This document shows positions 1 to 7,773 of a stretch of 60,231 nt of DNA, piece by piece. The DNA lies in the NCBI GenBank assembly GCA_033809355.1, contig JAPXLV010000008.1:1-60231 (forward strand). Reading direction: 5' to 3'. A program made the position numbers and the translations under genes. Each line of letters begins with the position of its first letter. The stretch's first letter is position 1. The notes under the pieces are model-generated. The model searched no databases. It was not told where the DNA came from and saw only the letters and a program-made list of their open reading frames with translations. This DNA is from T3Sed10-213 sp012519365. GTDB taxonomy: Bacteria; Planctomycetota; Phycisphaerae; Sedimentisphaerales; Anaerohalosphaeraceae.

Positions 1-67
1 GGCCTCCTCGGGGTGACAGTGTGAGATAGCGCCCCTCGTCGGCCTTTGGCCTCCTCGGGGTGACGGT
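1..67. repeat. Partial copies of the GGCCTTTGGCC-containing repeat
   Basis: Bases 30-67 repeat the core of the 72-base repeat seen at 233-304 and 789-860, built around GGCCTTTGGCC and ending in CTCGGGGTGACGGT. Bases 1-17 match the end of another copy cut by the window edge. The core is self-complementary and could form a small hairpin. No gene lies in this stretch. Bases 76-125 then carry two GTCATTCCGAG motifs, the second continuing as CGCAGCGAGGAATCT, a type of short dispersed intergenic repeat. Confidence 0.7.
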
Positions 68-131
68 CTCATTGTCATTCCGAGCACCCCATCCCGTCAT
101 TCCGAGCGCAGCGAGGAATCTATTGTTTCAC

Positions 132-190
132 CAAAATTCGACCTTTAACCTTGCGGGGGTGTGGAATTTTGCTTAAATAAATAGGCCCCT
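132..190 (+). repeat. 59-base direct repeat with internal hairpin, copy A
   Basis: This 59-base block matches 741-799 at 58 of 59 positions in the same orientation; the single difference is near its middle (GTGTGG against GTATGG). Inside it CAAAATTC (132-139) is exactly complementary to GAATTTTG (164-171), so the unit can fold into a stem-loop with a 24-base loop. Copies A and B flank the GIY-YIG gene. The arrangement resembles REP-like or MITE-like intergenic units, but copy number elsewhere in the genome cannot be seen here. Confidence 0.85.
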
Positions 191-232
191 GGCCCTCTCA
201 CTGCGTTCGAGGGTTCGGGGTGACGGTGTGGG

Positions 233-304
233 AATAGGCCCCTCGTCGGCCTTTGGCCTCCTCGGGGTGACAGGATGGGGAAGCGTTTGGGGTGACGGTG
301 TGGG
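233..304 (+). repeat. 72-base direct repeat, copy A
   Basis: This block matches 789-860 at about 69 of 72 positions in the same orientation. It contains the GGCCTTTGGCC self-complementary core and two GGGGTGAC motifs. It ends about 30 bases before the GIY-YIG start codon, so the nuclease gene sits directly against it. A shorter third copy of the core is at 30-67. Confidence 0.85.
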
Positions 305-333
305 GGACAGGTGTTTGAGCGAAAGGATGGGAG

Positions 334-648
334 TTGTCAAAGAAGACGTATTATGTGTATATTCTTGCCAGTAAAAGCGGGACGTTATACACAGGGGTAA
401 CGTCTCGTTTACGGACGCGGGTGTATGAACATAAGGCGAAAAAGTATCCGGGTTTTACGGCAAAATACGATGTGGATCGGCTGCTGTATGTGGAGACGTT
501 CAATACGGCAGCCGGGGCCATCCGACGGGAAAAACAGATCAAAGGCTATCGCCGGGCCAAGAAGGTGGCGTTAATCGACTCGATGAATCCAGAATGGGCT
601 GACCTAGCGGCGGATTGGTACGATGGCGTGGATATGTCTGCCCTGTGA
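334..648 (+). CDS. GIY-YIG nuclease-domain protein (UPF0213/YhbQ-like)
   Basis: A 104-residue single-domain protein. The two halves of the GIY-YIG signature appear as VYI (residues 8-10) and YTG (19-21), followed by Arg27 and, later, the REKQIKG segment (65-71) and NPEW near the C-terminus, all typical of the small YhbQ-like branch. Family members are predicted or demonstrated endonucleases; the cellular role of this branch is poorly defined. The start is TTG, chosen because the domain begins within a few residues of it and GAAAGGATGGG precedes it. The gene is flanked on both sides by the same hairpin-bearing repeats (132-304 and 741-860) and shares no operon with its neighbours. This suggests a mobile or repeat-associated module, which is inference. 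Catalytic competence is not proven. Confidence 0.88.
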   Translation: MSKKTYYVYILASKSGTLYTGVTSRLRTRVYEHKAKKYPGFTAKYDVDRLLYVETFNTAAGAIRREKQIKGYRRAKKVALIDSMNPEWADLAADWYDGVDMSAL

Positions 649-740
649 GCAATTGTCATTTCTCCCCCCGAACGACGTGCAACACCCCGTCATTCCGAAC
701 CCCCGAGCGTAGCGAGGGGGTGAGGAATCTATTCATTCAG

Positions 741-799
741 CAAAATTCGACCTTTAACCTTGCGGGGGTATGGAATTTTGCTTAAATAAATAGGCCCCT
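741..799 (+). repeat. 59-base direct repeat with internal hairpin, copy B
   Basis: Second copy of the 132-190 unit, 58 of 59 identical. Here the stem is longer: AGCAAAATTC (739-748) pairs exactly with GAATTTTGCT (773-782). Just upstream (672-735) is another CGTCATTCCGA...GAGGAATCT motif enclosing CCCCGAGCGTAGCGAGGGG, itself a potential hairpin. Confidence 0.85.
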
Positions 800-860
800 C
801 GTCGGCCTTTGGCCTCCTCGGGGTGACGGTATGGGGAAGCGTTCGGGGTGACGGTGTGGG
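789..860 (+). repeat. 72-base direct repeat, copy B
   Basis: Second copy of the 233-304 unit, overlapping the end of the 59-base repeat. In copy A the two units are separated by 42 bases, here they are fused, so the repeats behave as separable modules. Nothing gene-like was seen from 861 to 984. Confidence 0.85.
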
Positions 861-984
861 AAGTGGTGGGGCAGAAGGGGGACATTTCTGGAAAAAAACG
901 TGGATTTTGTGGTCTGAGGGGTTACAATAGTTCAATTCGCTGCTTAGTATTGAAAATTGGGTTTGAAAAAAAAGGACTTGAAGC

Positions 985-1602
985 ATGCTTTTCAAAAAAA
1001 ACAGCCATCCGCGATCAATGGTTCACCTTCTTTTTTTGTCTTGTGTTCTGGGTCTTTTGGTGCTGGGGGGCGGCTGTCAGCCGGCAGGCGGGAGCAAGTC
1101 GTCGGTGCTGCTGGTGGATGCGGACAGATTTCCTGAGCATTTGGCAGGTGTGTGGCGTAATCAAAGCCACGGCTGGATTTTGATGTTTGATGAGGACGGG
1201 CGGTTGTCCAAGATGACCCATACCACCGGGCGGGTGAATTTGCGTGCCGGGCAGGCGGTGACTTTTCCCCTGAAGGAGGGGGGGACGGGACAGGTGGTGC
1301 CGGGGCCGTGGCTGGTCCAGTATGACGGCCGGACAAATGAGTTGGCGGTGGAAGTAACGCTTGAAAGTTTTAGTTATAAGATACAAGGCAACGTCGTTCG
1401 CGGCTCGAGTAAGGACATCTTTATGGGCGAGGCGCCGGGTCCTGACCAGAGGGTGTGGCAGGCTCAATGGATTAGTTTTCCGAAGTTCATCGCAACCACG
1501 GCGGATAAGAGTTATGAGGACTATGAATTGCCCATTGAGGCCGGACAAGAGGATATGGGCGTGATTGAATTTGAGAAGGTGGATCTGGATGCGTATCGCT
1601 GA
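985..1602 (+). CDS. Probable secreted lipoprotein of unknown function
   Basis: A 205-residue protein that I do not recognise. A basic N-terminus is followed by a hydrophobic stretch (residues 13-27) ending in LGGGC with Cys31. This resembles a lipobox, although Leu is at -4 rather than the usual -3, so lipid attachment is likely but not certain. The mature part is rich in Gly, Trp and acidic residues, with no motif I can name. The ATG at 985 has AAAGGAC a short distance upstream; an in-frame ATG at 1018 would shorten the signal sequence. The next gene, a PEP-CTERM protein on the same strand, starts 69 bases later, so the two may be co-transcribed. Confidence 0.7.
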   Translation: MLFKKNSHPRSMVHLLFLSCVLGLLVLGGGCQPAGGSKSSVLLVDADRFPEHLAGVWRNQSHGWILMFDEDGRLSKMTHTTGRVNLRAGQAVTFPLKEGGTGQVVPGPWLVQYDGRTNELAVEVTLESFSYKIQGNVVRGSSKDIFMGEAPGPDQRVWQAQWISFPKFIATTADKSYEDYELPIEAGQEDMGVIEFEKVDLDAYR

Positions 1603-1671
1603 GGTGTGGCGGGTGTCGGTTTTGGCAAGAACATGGGTAAGTGGACCGTTCTTTAGGAAAGGGATGAGGCT

Positions 1672-2187
1672 ATGAAAAAGTGTATCGTGCTTGGTTGGGT
1701 AGCGGCAATGGCGGTTTCAGCGATGGCAGGGTTATCGCTTGTGGATTTGGGGGGTGGTCAGGTCGGCGTGGCGTTGGCGCCTGCCCAAAATATTGTCTAT
1801 TTTTTGGTGATGGACAAGGCGCTTGTTTTGGTGGATTACGGCCCGACGGACAAAATCGGCGGGTTAGGGGAATGGTTCGATTACGGCGTGTTTGACTGGA
1901 GCGGATTTAATCTGTCGCAAATCGGGGAGGCGAGGACTTTTCAGATTGCCAGCAGCGGAACCCCTGCGGAGCCGGTGGAGACGGGAATTCAGTTTATTGC
2001 GGCGGTTGATTTGCCGGCGGGATATTCCTTTACGGCAGAGCCGGCGGCGGGTGCTCCGATTGAAGGGCGGATTGATTTGATTGCAGGTGATATGAAGGCG
2101 GTGCTGGGGACGCTGTATGTGGTGCCGGAACCGATGAGCGCTGCGCTCTTGGCTGTCGGCGGTCTGCTACTTCGGCGCAAGAGATAA
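1672..2187 (+). CDS. PEP-CTERM sorting domain protein
   Basis: A 171-residue exported protein. The signal peptide is clear: two lysines, a hydrophobic core and an AMA cleavage site around residue 19. The C-terminus has VPEP (151-154), a hydrophobic segment and the basic tail RRKR, which is the PEP-CTERM layout recognised by exosortase/EpsH systems in bacteria that make exopolysaccharide or a complex envelope. The middle 125 residues look like a beta-rich adhesin-type domain that I cannot name. GGGATGAGG precedes the ATG. No exosortase gene is in this window. The gene converges on the prepilin gene with only 19 bases between them. Confidence 0.85.
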   Translation: MKKCIVLGWVAAMAVSAMAGLSLVDLGGGQVGVALAPAQNIVYFLVMDKALVLVDYGPTDKIGGLGEWFDYGVFDWSGFNLSQIGEARTFQIASSGTPAEPVETGIQFIAAVDLPAGYSFTAEPAAGAPIEGRIDLIAGDMKAVLGTLYVVPEPMSAALLAVGGLLLRRKR

Positions 2188-2206
2188 AACGCGCTTTGGG
2201 GGCGGT

Positions 2207-2668
2207 TTAGTACTCAAAATAGCCCGGCGTATTTAGTTTGACGGTTCGACTGGCAGGATGATAAAGCCAGCCGTAGGCGGTATTGTATTCGGTCGGCTCG
2301 GCAAGTGTTTGTTGGTTGGTAAGCACCTGTATGGCCGTGCTGTCATTAAAAGGATTTTTGGGCAGGCGGGGTAGGTATTTTTCCTCTGTGGTCAGTTGTG
2401 CGGCCAAAATCAGATAGTTGGGGGTCTGGGTCGAGTCGTTGTTGGGGTATCCCGGGGCGACGCCGTATTTGACATAGTAGCGTTGGACTGCTTCGCGAAA
2501 CGTCCTTAAATTTGTCAACGCCTGGGTTTCTTTGGTTTTTTGCTGATAGCCCTGGAATTCGGGGATGACGATGGCGGCCAGAATGCCGAGGATGGCCACG
2601 ACAATCATCAATTCAACCAGGGTGAAGGCCGGCTGAATGCGGTACGCGTTTTGAAGGTTGATTTTCAA
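2207..2668 (-). CDS. Type II secretion/type IV pilin-like prepilin
   Basis: From the chosen start the protein has 153 residues. A short basic leader ends at Ala14, and FTLVEL with Glu at +5 begins the hydrophobic N-terminal helix (15-35), the class III signal cleaved and methylated by a prepilin peptidase. The rest is a small globular domain with NPFND and YGWLYHP, typical of the GspG-like pseudopilins common in planctomycetes. No ATG is close to the leader. I propose the TTG at 2668, preceded by GAAGAAC; the reading frame stays open upstream to about 2938 and would give an implausible leader of about 100 residues. The gene is divergent from purD. Its secretion machinery is not in the window. 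Confidence 0.82.
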   Translation of the reverse strand: MKINLQNAYRIQPAFTLVELMIVVAILGILAAIVIPEFQGYQQKTKETQALTNLRTFREAVQRYYVKYGVAPGYPNNDSTQTPNYLILAAQLTTEEKYLPRLPKNPFNDSTAIQVLTNQQTLAEPTEYNTAYGWLYHPASRTVKLNTPGYFEY

Positions 2669-2857
2669 GTTTTTAGTTCTTCGTTTTGGGCATATAGATT
2701 CTTGGGTTCTTGAGTCCTCAATAGGGATATAAGCACGCCTTATCTTATCGGCTGGTTTTTGGGGCCGATTAACACCGATTTTAGTGGGAAAAACAGAATA
2801 GATCATTATAATCTGCGGTATTCGATGTGAATTGGTGTTCGCAATAATGGAGATAGT

Positions 2858-4126
2858 ATGAAGGTTTTGTTGGTTGGCAGCGGTGGGCGTGAGCATGCGT
2901 TGGCGTGGAAGTTGTCCCAGTCCAAGAATTTGGGTCATCTTTATATTGCGCCGGGCAATCCGGGGACAGCGGAGATCGGGACAAATGTTGAGATAGCCGA
3001 TACAGATATTGAAAAACTGGTTGAGTTTGCCAAGAGTAAGACGATTGATCTGGCGGTTATTGGTCCGGAAGATCCGTTGGCAGCCGGGGCGGTCGATGCA
3101 TTTGAGGCGGCCGGGATCAAGGCGTTCGGGCCGAGTGCTGAGGCGGCCAAACTGGAGGCCGACAAGGCGTTTGCCAAGCAGATTATGCGGGCTAACAGCA
3201 TTCCCACGGCGGAAAGTCGGACGTTTACTTCATTTGAAGACGCCAAGGCGTATATTGCCAGTCGGGATGAGGCGGTGGTGGTTAAGGCGGCTGGGCTGGC
3301 CAAGGGCAAGGGGGTGTTTGTGTGCGATGAGCCGTCGGAGGCGATTTTGGCCGCCGAGCGGATTATGGTCGATGGCCTCTTCGGCGAGGCAGGACGCGTG
3401 GTCGTGGTGGAGGATAAGCTGCTGGGGCAAGAGGCGTCGATTATGTCGTTTGTGGATGGGCGAAATATCTATGTAATGGAAACCGCCCAGGATCACAAGC
3501 CGATCGGCGAGGGGGATACGGGCGATAATACCGGCGGGATGGGGGCCTACAGTCCGGCACCGATTGTGACCGATAAGGTGCTGTCCCAGATTGTACGCGA
3601 GGTGCTGGTTCCGACGGTGGATGGGATGAATCGCAATGACACGCCGTATAAGGGGGTGTTGTATGCGGGGATGATGCTGACGGCCGGCGGTCCGCGGGTG
3701 CTGGAGTTTAACGTGCGGTTTGGCGATCCGGAGACGCAGCCGATAATGATGCGGATGAAGGGGGATTTGCTGGAGGTGATGCTGGCGGTGTGCGAGGGCA
3801 GGCTGGACGAGGTAAGTATAGAGTGGGACGACCGGCCGGCGGTATGTGTGGTGATGGCCTCGGGGGGATACCCGGGGGCGTATGAAAAAGGCAAGGTTAT
3901 CCACGGGCTGGAGGAGGCGGGCAAGATGAAGGATGTGATGGTGTTTCATGCCGGAACGGCCAAACACGGACAGGAGATTGTAACCAATGGCGGGCGTGTG
4001 CTGGGGGTTACAGCGCTGGGCGATACGATTGCCCAGGCCAAGGCGCGGGCCTATGAGGCCGTAGGCAAGATTTCGTTTGAGGGGGCGTATTATCGGCGGG
4101 ATATTGCGGATAAAGCGATTTTTTAG
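2858..4126 (+). CDS. purD: Phosphoribosylamine-glycine ligase
   Basis: GAR synthetase, 422 residues, the family's usual length. It joins phosphoribosylamine and glycine using ATP, the second step of de novo purine synthesis in the cytoplasm. Visible hallmarks are the N-terminal GSGGREHA (7-14), GPEDPLAAG near residue 70, the ATP-grasp segment VVKAAGLAKGKGV near 145, and EFNVRFGDPE near 290 carrying metal and ATP ligands. GGAGATAGT stands just before the ATG. A TATAAT box lies at 2807-2812 in the divergent spacer but I found no convincing -35. No other pur gene is adjacent. Confidence 0.97.
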   Translation: MKVLLVGSGGREHALAWKLSQSKNLGHLYIAPGNPGTAEIGTNVEIADTDIEKLVEFAKSKTIDLAVIGPEDPLAAGAVDAFEAAGIKAFGPSAEAAKLEADKAFAKQIMRANSIPTAESRTFTSFEDAKAYIASRDEAVVVKAAGLAKGKGVFVCDEPSEAILAAERIMVDGLFGEAGRVVVVEDKLLGQEASIMSFVDGRNIYVMETAQDHKPIGEGDTGDNTGGMGAYSPAPIVTDKVLSQIVREVLVPTVDGMNRNDTPYKGVLYAGMMLTAGGPRVLEFNVRFGDPETQPIMMRMKGDLLEVMLAVCEGRLDEVSIEWDDRPAVCVVMASGGYPGAYEKGKVIHGLEEAGKMKDVMVFHAGTAKHGQEIVTNGGRVLGVTALGDTIAQAKARAYEAVGKISFEGAYYRRDIADKAIF

Positions 4127-4191
4127 GTCGTAGTTCTGAGGTTTTGTTTTTTCGTTTTTGCAGGGGGCGGAGTTTTGTTTATGTTTTGCAG

Positions 4192-7100
4192 ATGAGTATG
4201 ATGCGCCGGGTTTTGCGATGGGCTGGACGATGGCTGCTGCGGCTTGCGGTGTGGCTGGCGGCGGCTGTGGGGATTGCATACGGGACAAGCCGGTGGTATC
4301 TGCCGGGGGTGGTGCAAGGCGAGCTTGCACGGCGGTTTCCTGATGCGGCGATCTCGATAGAAGGGGCGCGATTCAGCGCTATGGGGGTGTTGGTGAAGGG
4401 GCTTGCAATTGGGGAGGATCAATCATCGTTGACCGATTCGCCGATTTTCTTTGCCGAACGTGTATGGATTGGCTTTGCGCCGGACAAGCTGCTTGATCGC
4501 AAAGCGGCGGTTGATGCAATAACGATTCAAGATGCAGTGCTGACGGTTGAGTATGAAAGAGGCAAAGGCTGGAATGTTCAGCGGCTGGGGGCATTTGCTG
4601 TGGGGACAGCCATAGACACATTGCCGATAGTGCGGCTTGGGCGGGCAACGTTGCGGGTGCGACGGGTTGAGGATGACAACGTCGAGACGATCGCGGCGGT
4701 GAGCGTAGGGGGGTGGTTTGCGCCGGCGCCTCAAAAGGGGATGTACGACTTTGGATTTCGTGCTGATGATCGATTGGCGCTGGCAGACAGTTGGGTTAGA
4801 GGGACGCTGGCGCTTGGCGGTGCAGAGGGAAGGCATCGATTGCATTTGACAGGACAAGTGCGGATGCCGCGAACCCGGATTCTGGGCAACATCTGGAATG
4901 TGGATGATGTGGAGTTGGAGTGTGTGTTTGACACCGAATCGGTAGAGGTTGAGCATTTGGTGTTTCGTATGGCCGAGGGGGTGGGGACGGTGACAGGATG
5001 TGCGGCCTTTTCGCGGGACAGGGCGTTTGAGACATCGGTGGAGTTGAAAGGGTTTACGATAACGGATGAGCCGACGGCTGATGCAGTGGTATACAGCGAT
5101 TCGGTGCTGGAGTTGTTGGGGCCGGCAGCGTCACGGTTTTTGCGTCGGTTTCGGCCGTGTGGAACGGGGGATGTGCGTCTGCAGATTCGCGGGCAATGGG
5201 ATCATCTGCGGGATGCGGAAGTGTTTGGGCAAGTGGTCTGTCGGGATATTTCGGTGCAGGATGAGCGGTTTCCGTATCGGCTGGAACGGCTGGCCGGGAC
5301 GATTGAGTTTTCGGGGCGGTCGCTGACGTTTGATCGGCTGGTCGGTTGGCATGGGCCGTGGGAGTTTGCCCTTCAAGGGGGGATTGAGCGGTTTGGGCCG
5401 AACGCGGAGATATGGCTGCGTGTGGTCAGCGCGCAGATTGAGTTTGACGAGGATGTGTATCGTCCCCTGGGGCCGGAGGCCAAACGACAATGGTTTGCAT
5501 TTATGCCGTCGGGGACGGGGGCAATTGACTATCAGTATCGGCGATTGGCGGGTGGGCAACGGCAGCGGCGGCTGGAGGTTGAACTGATTGATGTAGGCGT
5601 GATTTATGAGCACTTCCCCTATCCGCTGGAGCATTTAACGGGACGGGTAGTTTTTGAGCCGAATGCGGTGGTGTTGTCGAATGTCAAGGCGGCTTATTCT
5701 GACGGGCGGACGGTGCTGATCAATGGCACGGCGACGGGGGAAGATGAGTTTTCGATTCGCATTCAGGCCGAGCGGATACCGATTGATGAGCGGCTGACCG
5801 AGGCGATGTCGGCTTCAAAGCAAGCATTTCTTGAAGAAGTTGAGATTGACGGCGGGGTGGTGTCTGCTGAGATTGAGGTTTTTGGCGAAAGGTCGGGTAA
5901 GCGGCCGTTTGGCTATTGCATTCAGGCCGAGGGAGTGGCCGAGCGTTTGGTGTATGCGGGCTTTGCGGTGCCGCTGGAGGAGGTTCGGTTTGAGGCAAAG
6001 GCAAGGCCTGGGGCGATTGAAGTGGAGCGTTTAACGGGCAGGCGAGGCCAGGGTCGGCTGTCGTTGTCCGGCCGCGTTGAGATGCAGGGTGTCCAAGCCG
6101 ATGCGCCGGGGGTGTGTTTGGAGTTTCAGGCGGTGGAGTTTCCACTGGATGAGGTGTTTTGGGCGGCTGCTGAGGCGCAAGTCTTGCCGAATATGAAGGT
6201 CCAGCCGTGGGGTGCGGTTAATGCGTCGGGCAGATGGAGCCGGAATATGCCCGAAGATGAATGTATACCGATGGATATTGCCGTGTTGTGCCGATCAAAT
6301 CCGCTGTGGATTAACGGGCAAGAGGTCGGTCGAGTTTTCGGAACGGTTCGAATGGAAAAAGGGCGTGTGCGATTGGAGGATTTTCGAATTGAACAGATGG
6401 AGTTGAACGAGTCGTCGGCGGTGGTGATGCCGGAGCGAATGCGTCAGGCGTATGAGCAAATGGCCTTGTCGGGGCGGATTGACGTGGGGATTTCGACGGC
6501 TCAAATAACCCTGGACAACGAGGGTTTTGGGGGGATGGAGGCACAAGGGCGATTGACACTGGCGGAGGTCAAAAGCCAAACGTCGGATTTTGTAGAGCAT
6601 CTTGAGGGCTCTGTCGAGGGGCGTTTGTGTCTTGAGGCCGATGAATCGATAAAGCAATTGGATGTGTTTTATCAGATGGAGGGATTTCTTTTGCTGGGGC
6701 GTCGGATCGATCGGTTGGCCGGGCGGTTGGTGTTTGATCCCAATGAGGGGGTGCTGGCCAGTCGCCATTTTTCTGCCTCGGTCGGGCAAGGGGTGCTCAA
6801 CGGGTCGATGACGCTGGATATTCGAGGCGGCCAATCCTTTTTGACCTATACCGTGGATGCGGCATTTGAAGGGATCGAAATGGAGCATATCGTTGCGTCC
6901 GAGCCGGAGTCCGAGCAAAATGAAAAGGCTGTGCACGGCAAAGCGCAGGGGGTGCTGAGCCTTCAGGGACGGATCGGCCAAGGCCAGACCAAACAGGGAC
7001 AAATGAACGCGACAGTGGTGGGGATGCGGCTGGGACGGCAAACGCTACTCGGCAAGGTGCTGACGGCGATACAATTCAGGGAGCCGAAAGAATATGTTTT

Positions 7101-7410
7101 TGATCGGATGGAGTTGCTGGCCTTTCTTCGAGGCGATCAGGTGGCGCTGGAGCGGATTCGAATTGTCGGCAAGCCGTTTGTTTTTCACGGAGATGGGCGG
7201 TTGAATCTGAAGAGCAATCAGGTGGCGATGGATCTTGTGGCACTGGGCGGCTTGGCGGGCAGGGAGAGCGTCATTCTGGATTCGCTGCTGCGGGGACTGA
7301 GTTCGGCGATCTGGAAAATTGAGATACGCGGAGATATACGGGAACCGGAGATTCGAACAATTTCCCTGCCGCTGCTGCAGCTGCCGCTGGAGTTGTTCAG
7401 AAGGTCGTAG
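4192..7410 (+). CDS. Very large AsmA-like/DUF3971-type envelope protein
   Basis: About 1072 residues. One N-terminal hydrophobic segment (roughly residues 11-31, with flanking arginines) is followed by more than 1000 residues of alternating polar and hydrophobic beta-strand pattern without cysteine-rich or catalytic motifs. The C-terminal part (ending in a segment on gain and loss of linkage, LLGKVLTAIQF onward) resembles the AsmA-like C-terminal region. Members such as AsmA, TamB and YhdP form long grooved beta structures that carry lipids between inner and outer membranes. That role here is inferred from the family. The frame is open from a TTG at 4144, but ATG at 4192 (or 4198/4201) places the membrane segment near the N-terminus as expected. 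It follows purD by 65 bases. Confidence 0.7.
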   Translation: MSMMRRVLRWAGRWLLRLAVWLAAAVGIAYGTSRWYLPGVVQGELARRFPDAAISIEGARFSAMGVLVKGLAIGEDQSSLTDSPIFFAERVWIGFAPDKLLDRKAAVDAITIQDAVLTVEYERGKGWNVQRLGAFAVGTAIDTLPIVRLGRATLRVRRVEDDNVETIAAVSVGGWFAPAPQKGMYDFGFRADDRLALADSWVRGTLALGGAEGRHRLHLTGQVRMPRTRILGNIWNVDDVELECVFDTESVEVEHLVFRMAEGVGTVTGCAAFSRDRAFETSVELKGFTITDEPTADAVVYSDSVLELLGPAASRFLRRFRPCGTGDVRLQIRGQWDHLRDAEVFGQVVCRDISVQDERFPYRLERLAGTIEFSGRSLTFDRLVGWHGPWEFALQGGIERFGPNAEIWLRVVSAQIEFDEDVYRPLGPEAKRQWFAFMPSGTGAIDYQYRRLAGGQRQRRLEVELIDVGVIYEHFPYPLEHLTGRVVFEPNAVVLSNVKAAYSDGRTVLINGTATGEDEFSIRIQAERIPIDERLTEAMSASKQAFLEEVEIDGGVVSAEIEVFGERSGKRPFGYCIQAEGVAERLVYAGFAVPLEEVRFEAKARPGAIEVERLTGRRGQGRLSLSGRVEMQGVQADAPGVCLEFQAVEFPLDEVFWAAAEAQVLPNMKVQPWGAVNASGRWSRNMPEDECIPMDIAVLCRSNPLWINGQEVGRVFGTVRMEKGRVRLEDFRIEQMELNESSAVVMPERMRQAYEQMALSGRIDVGISTAQITLDNEGFGGMEAQGRLTLAEVKSQTSDFVEHLEGSVEGRLCLEADESIKQLDVFYQMEGFLLLGRRIDRLAGRLVFDPNEGVLASRHFSASVGQGVLNGSMTLDIRGGQSFLTYTVDAAFEGIEMEHIVASEPESEQNEKAVHGKAQGVLSLQGRIGQGQTKQGQMNATVVGMRLGRQTLLGKVLTAIQFREPKEYVFDRMELLAFLRGDQVALERIRIVGKPFVFHGDGRLNLKSNQVAMDLVALGGLAGRESVILDSLLRGLSSAIWKIEIRGDIREPEIRTISLPLLQLPLELFRRS

Positions 7411-7773
7411 CCTGATGAGATTATTTATCCCATTGTAATGTTTTATCACAATGCCTGCGCACTTTTAATGTCGGCGGCCGGTTATGCGGGAGTTTCGGTT
7501 TGTCGGCAGAGGGAGGTGGTATTACAGAGAGAATCGGCGACACCACAACCCGTAAGAGGAATTCCGAAAGTTGACCGAATGGGGCGAACCTGCACGTGCG
7601 GATCGGGGTATAGGTAGAAAGAAGGAGTTTTTTTGTCGTGTGGTGTGGAATTTGCGTAATTTCAATCCACAAGTCTTTGACGGTGTATTTTTTTATGATA
7701 GGATGAGGAGCGTTTGATCGAAGAGAGAACTGTAGGTTTTTTTTCGTGTGCTGATTAGGGATTGGATTTGCCG
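7411..7773. other. Gene-free spacer, 363 bases
   Basis: No coding frame of interest lies here. Just after the preceding stop, CATTGT (7431-7436) and ACAATG (7448-7453) can pair, but no T-tract follows, so I do not call a terminator. The middle is G-rich on this strand and contains the palindrome GCACGTGC. A promoter for the HEAT-repeat gene is expected near its 3' end (TATGAT close to 7693) but no -35 at a good distance was found. Confidence 0.5.

Noticed and set aside
1..304. CRISPR-like repeat arrangement
   Set aside because: Repeat units differ in length, are irregularly spaced and are repeated on both sides of a gene; there are no uniform spacers and no cas genes.
4144..4191. Upstream extension of the AsmA-like gene to a TTG start
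   Set aside because: It would place 16 uncharged and aromatic residues before the membrane anchor and there is an ATG closer to the anchor.
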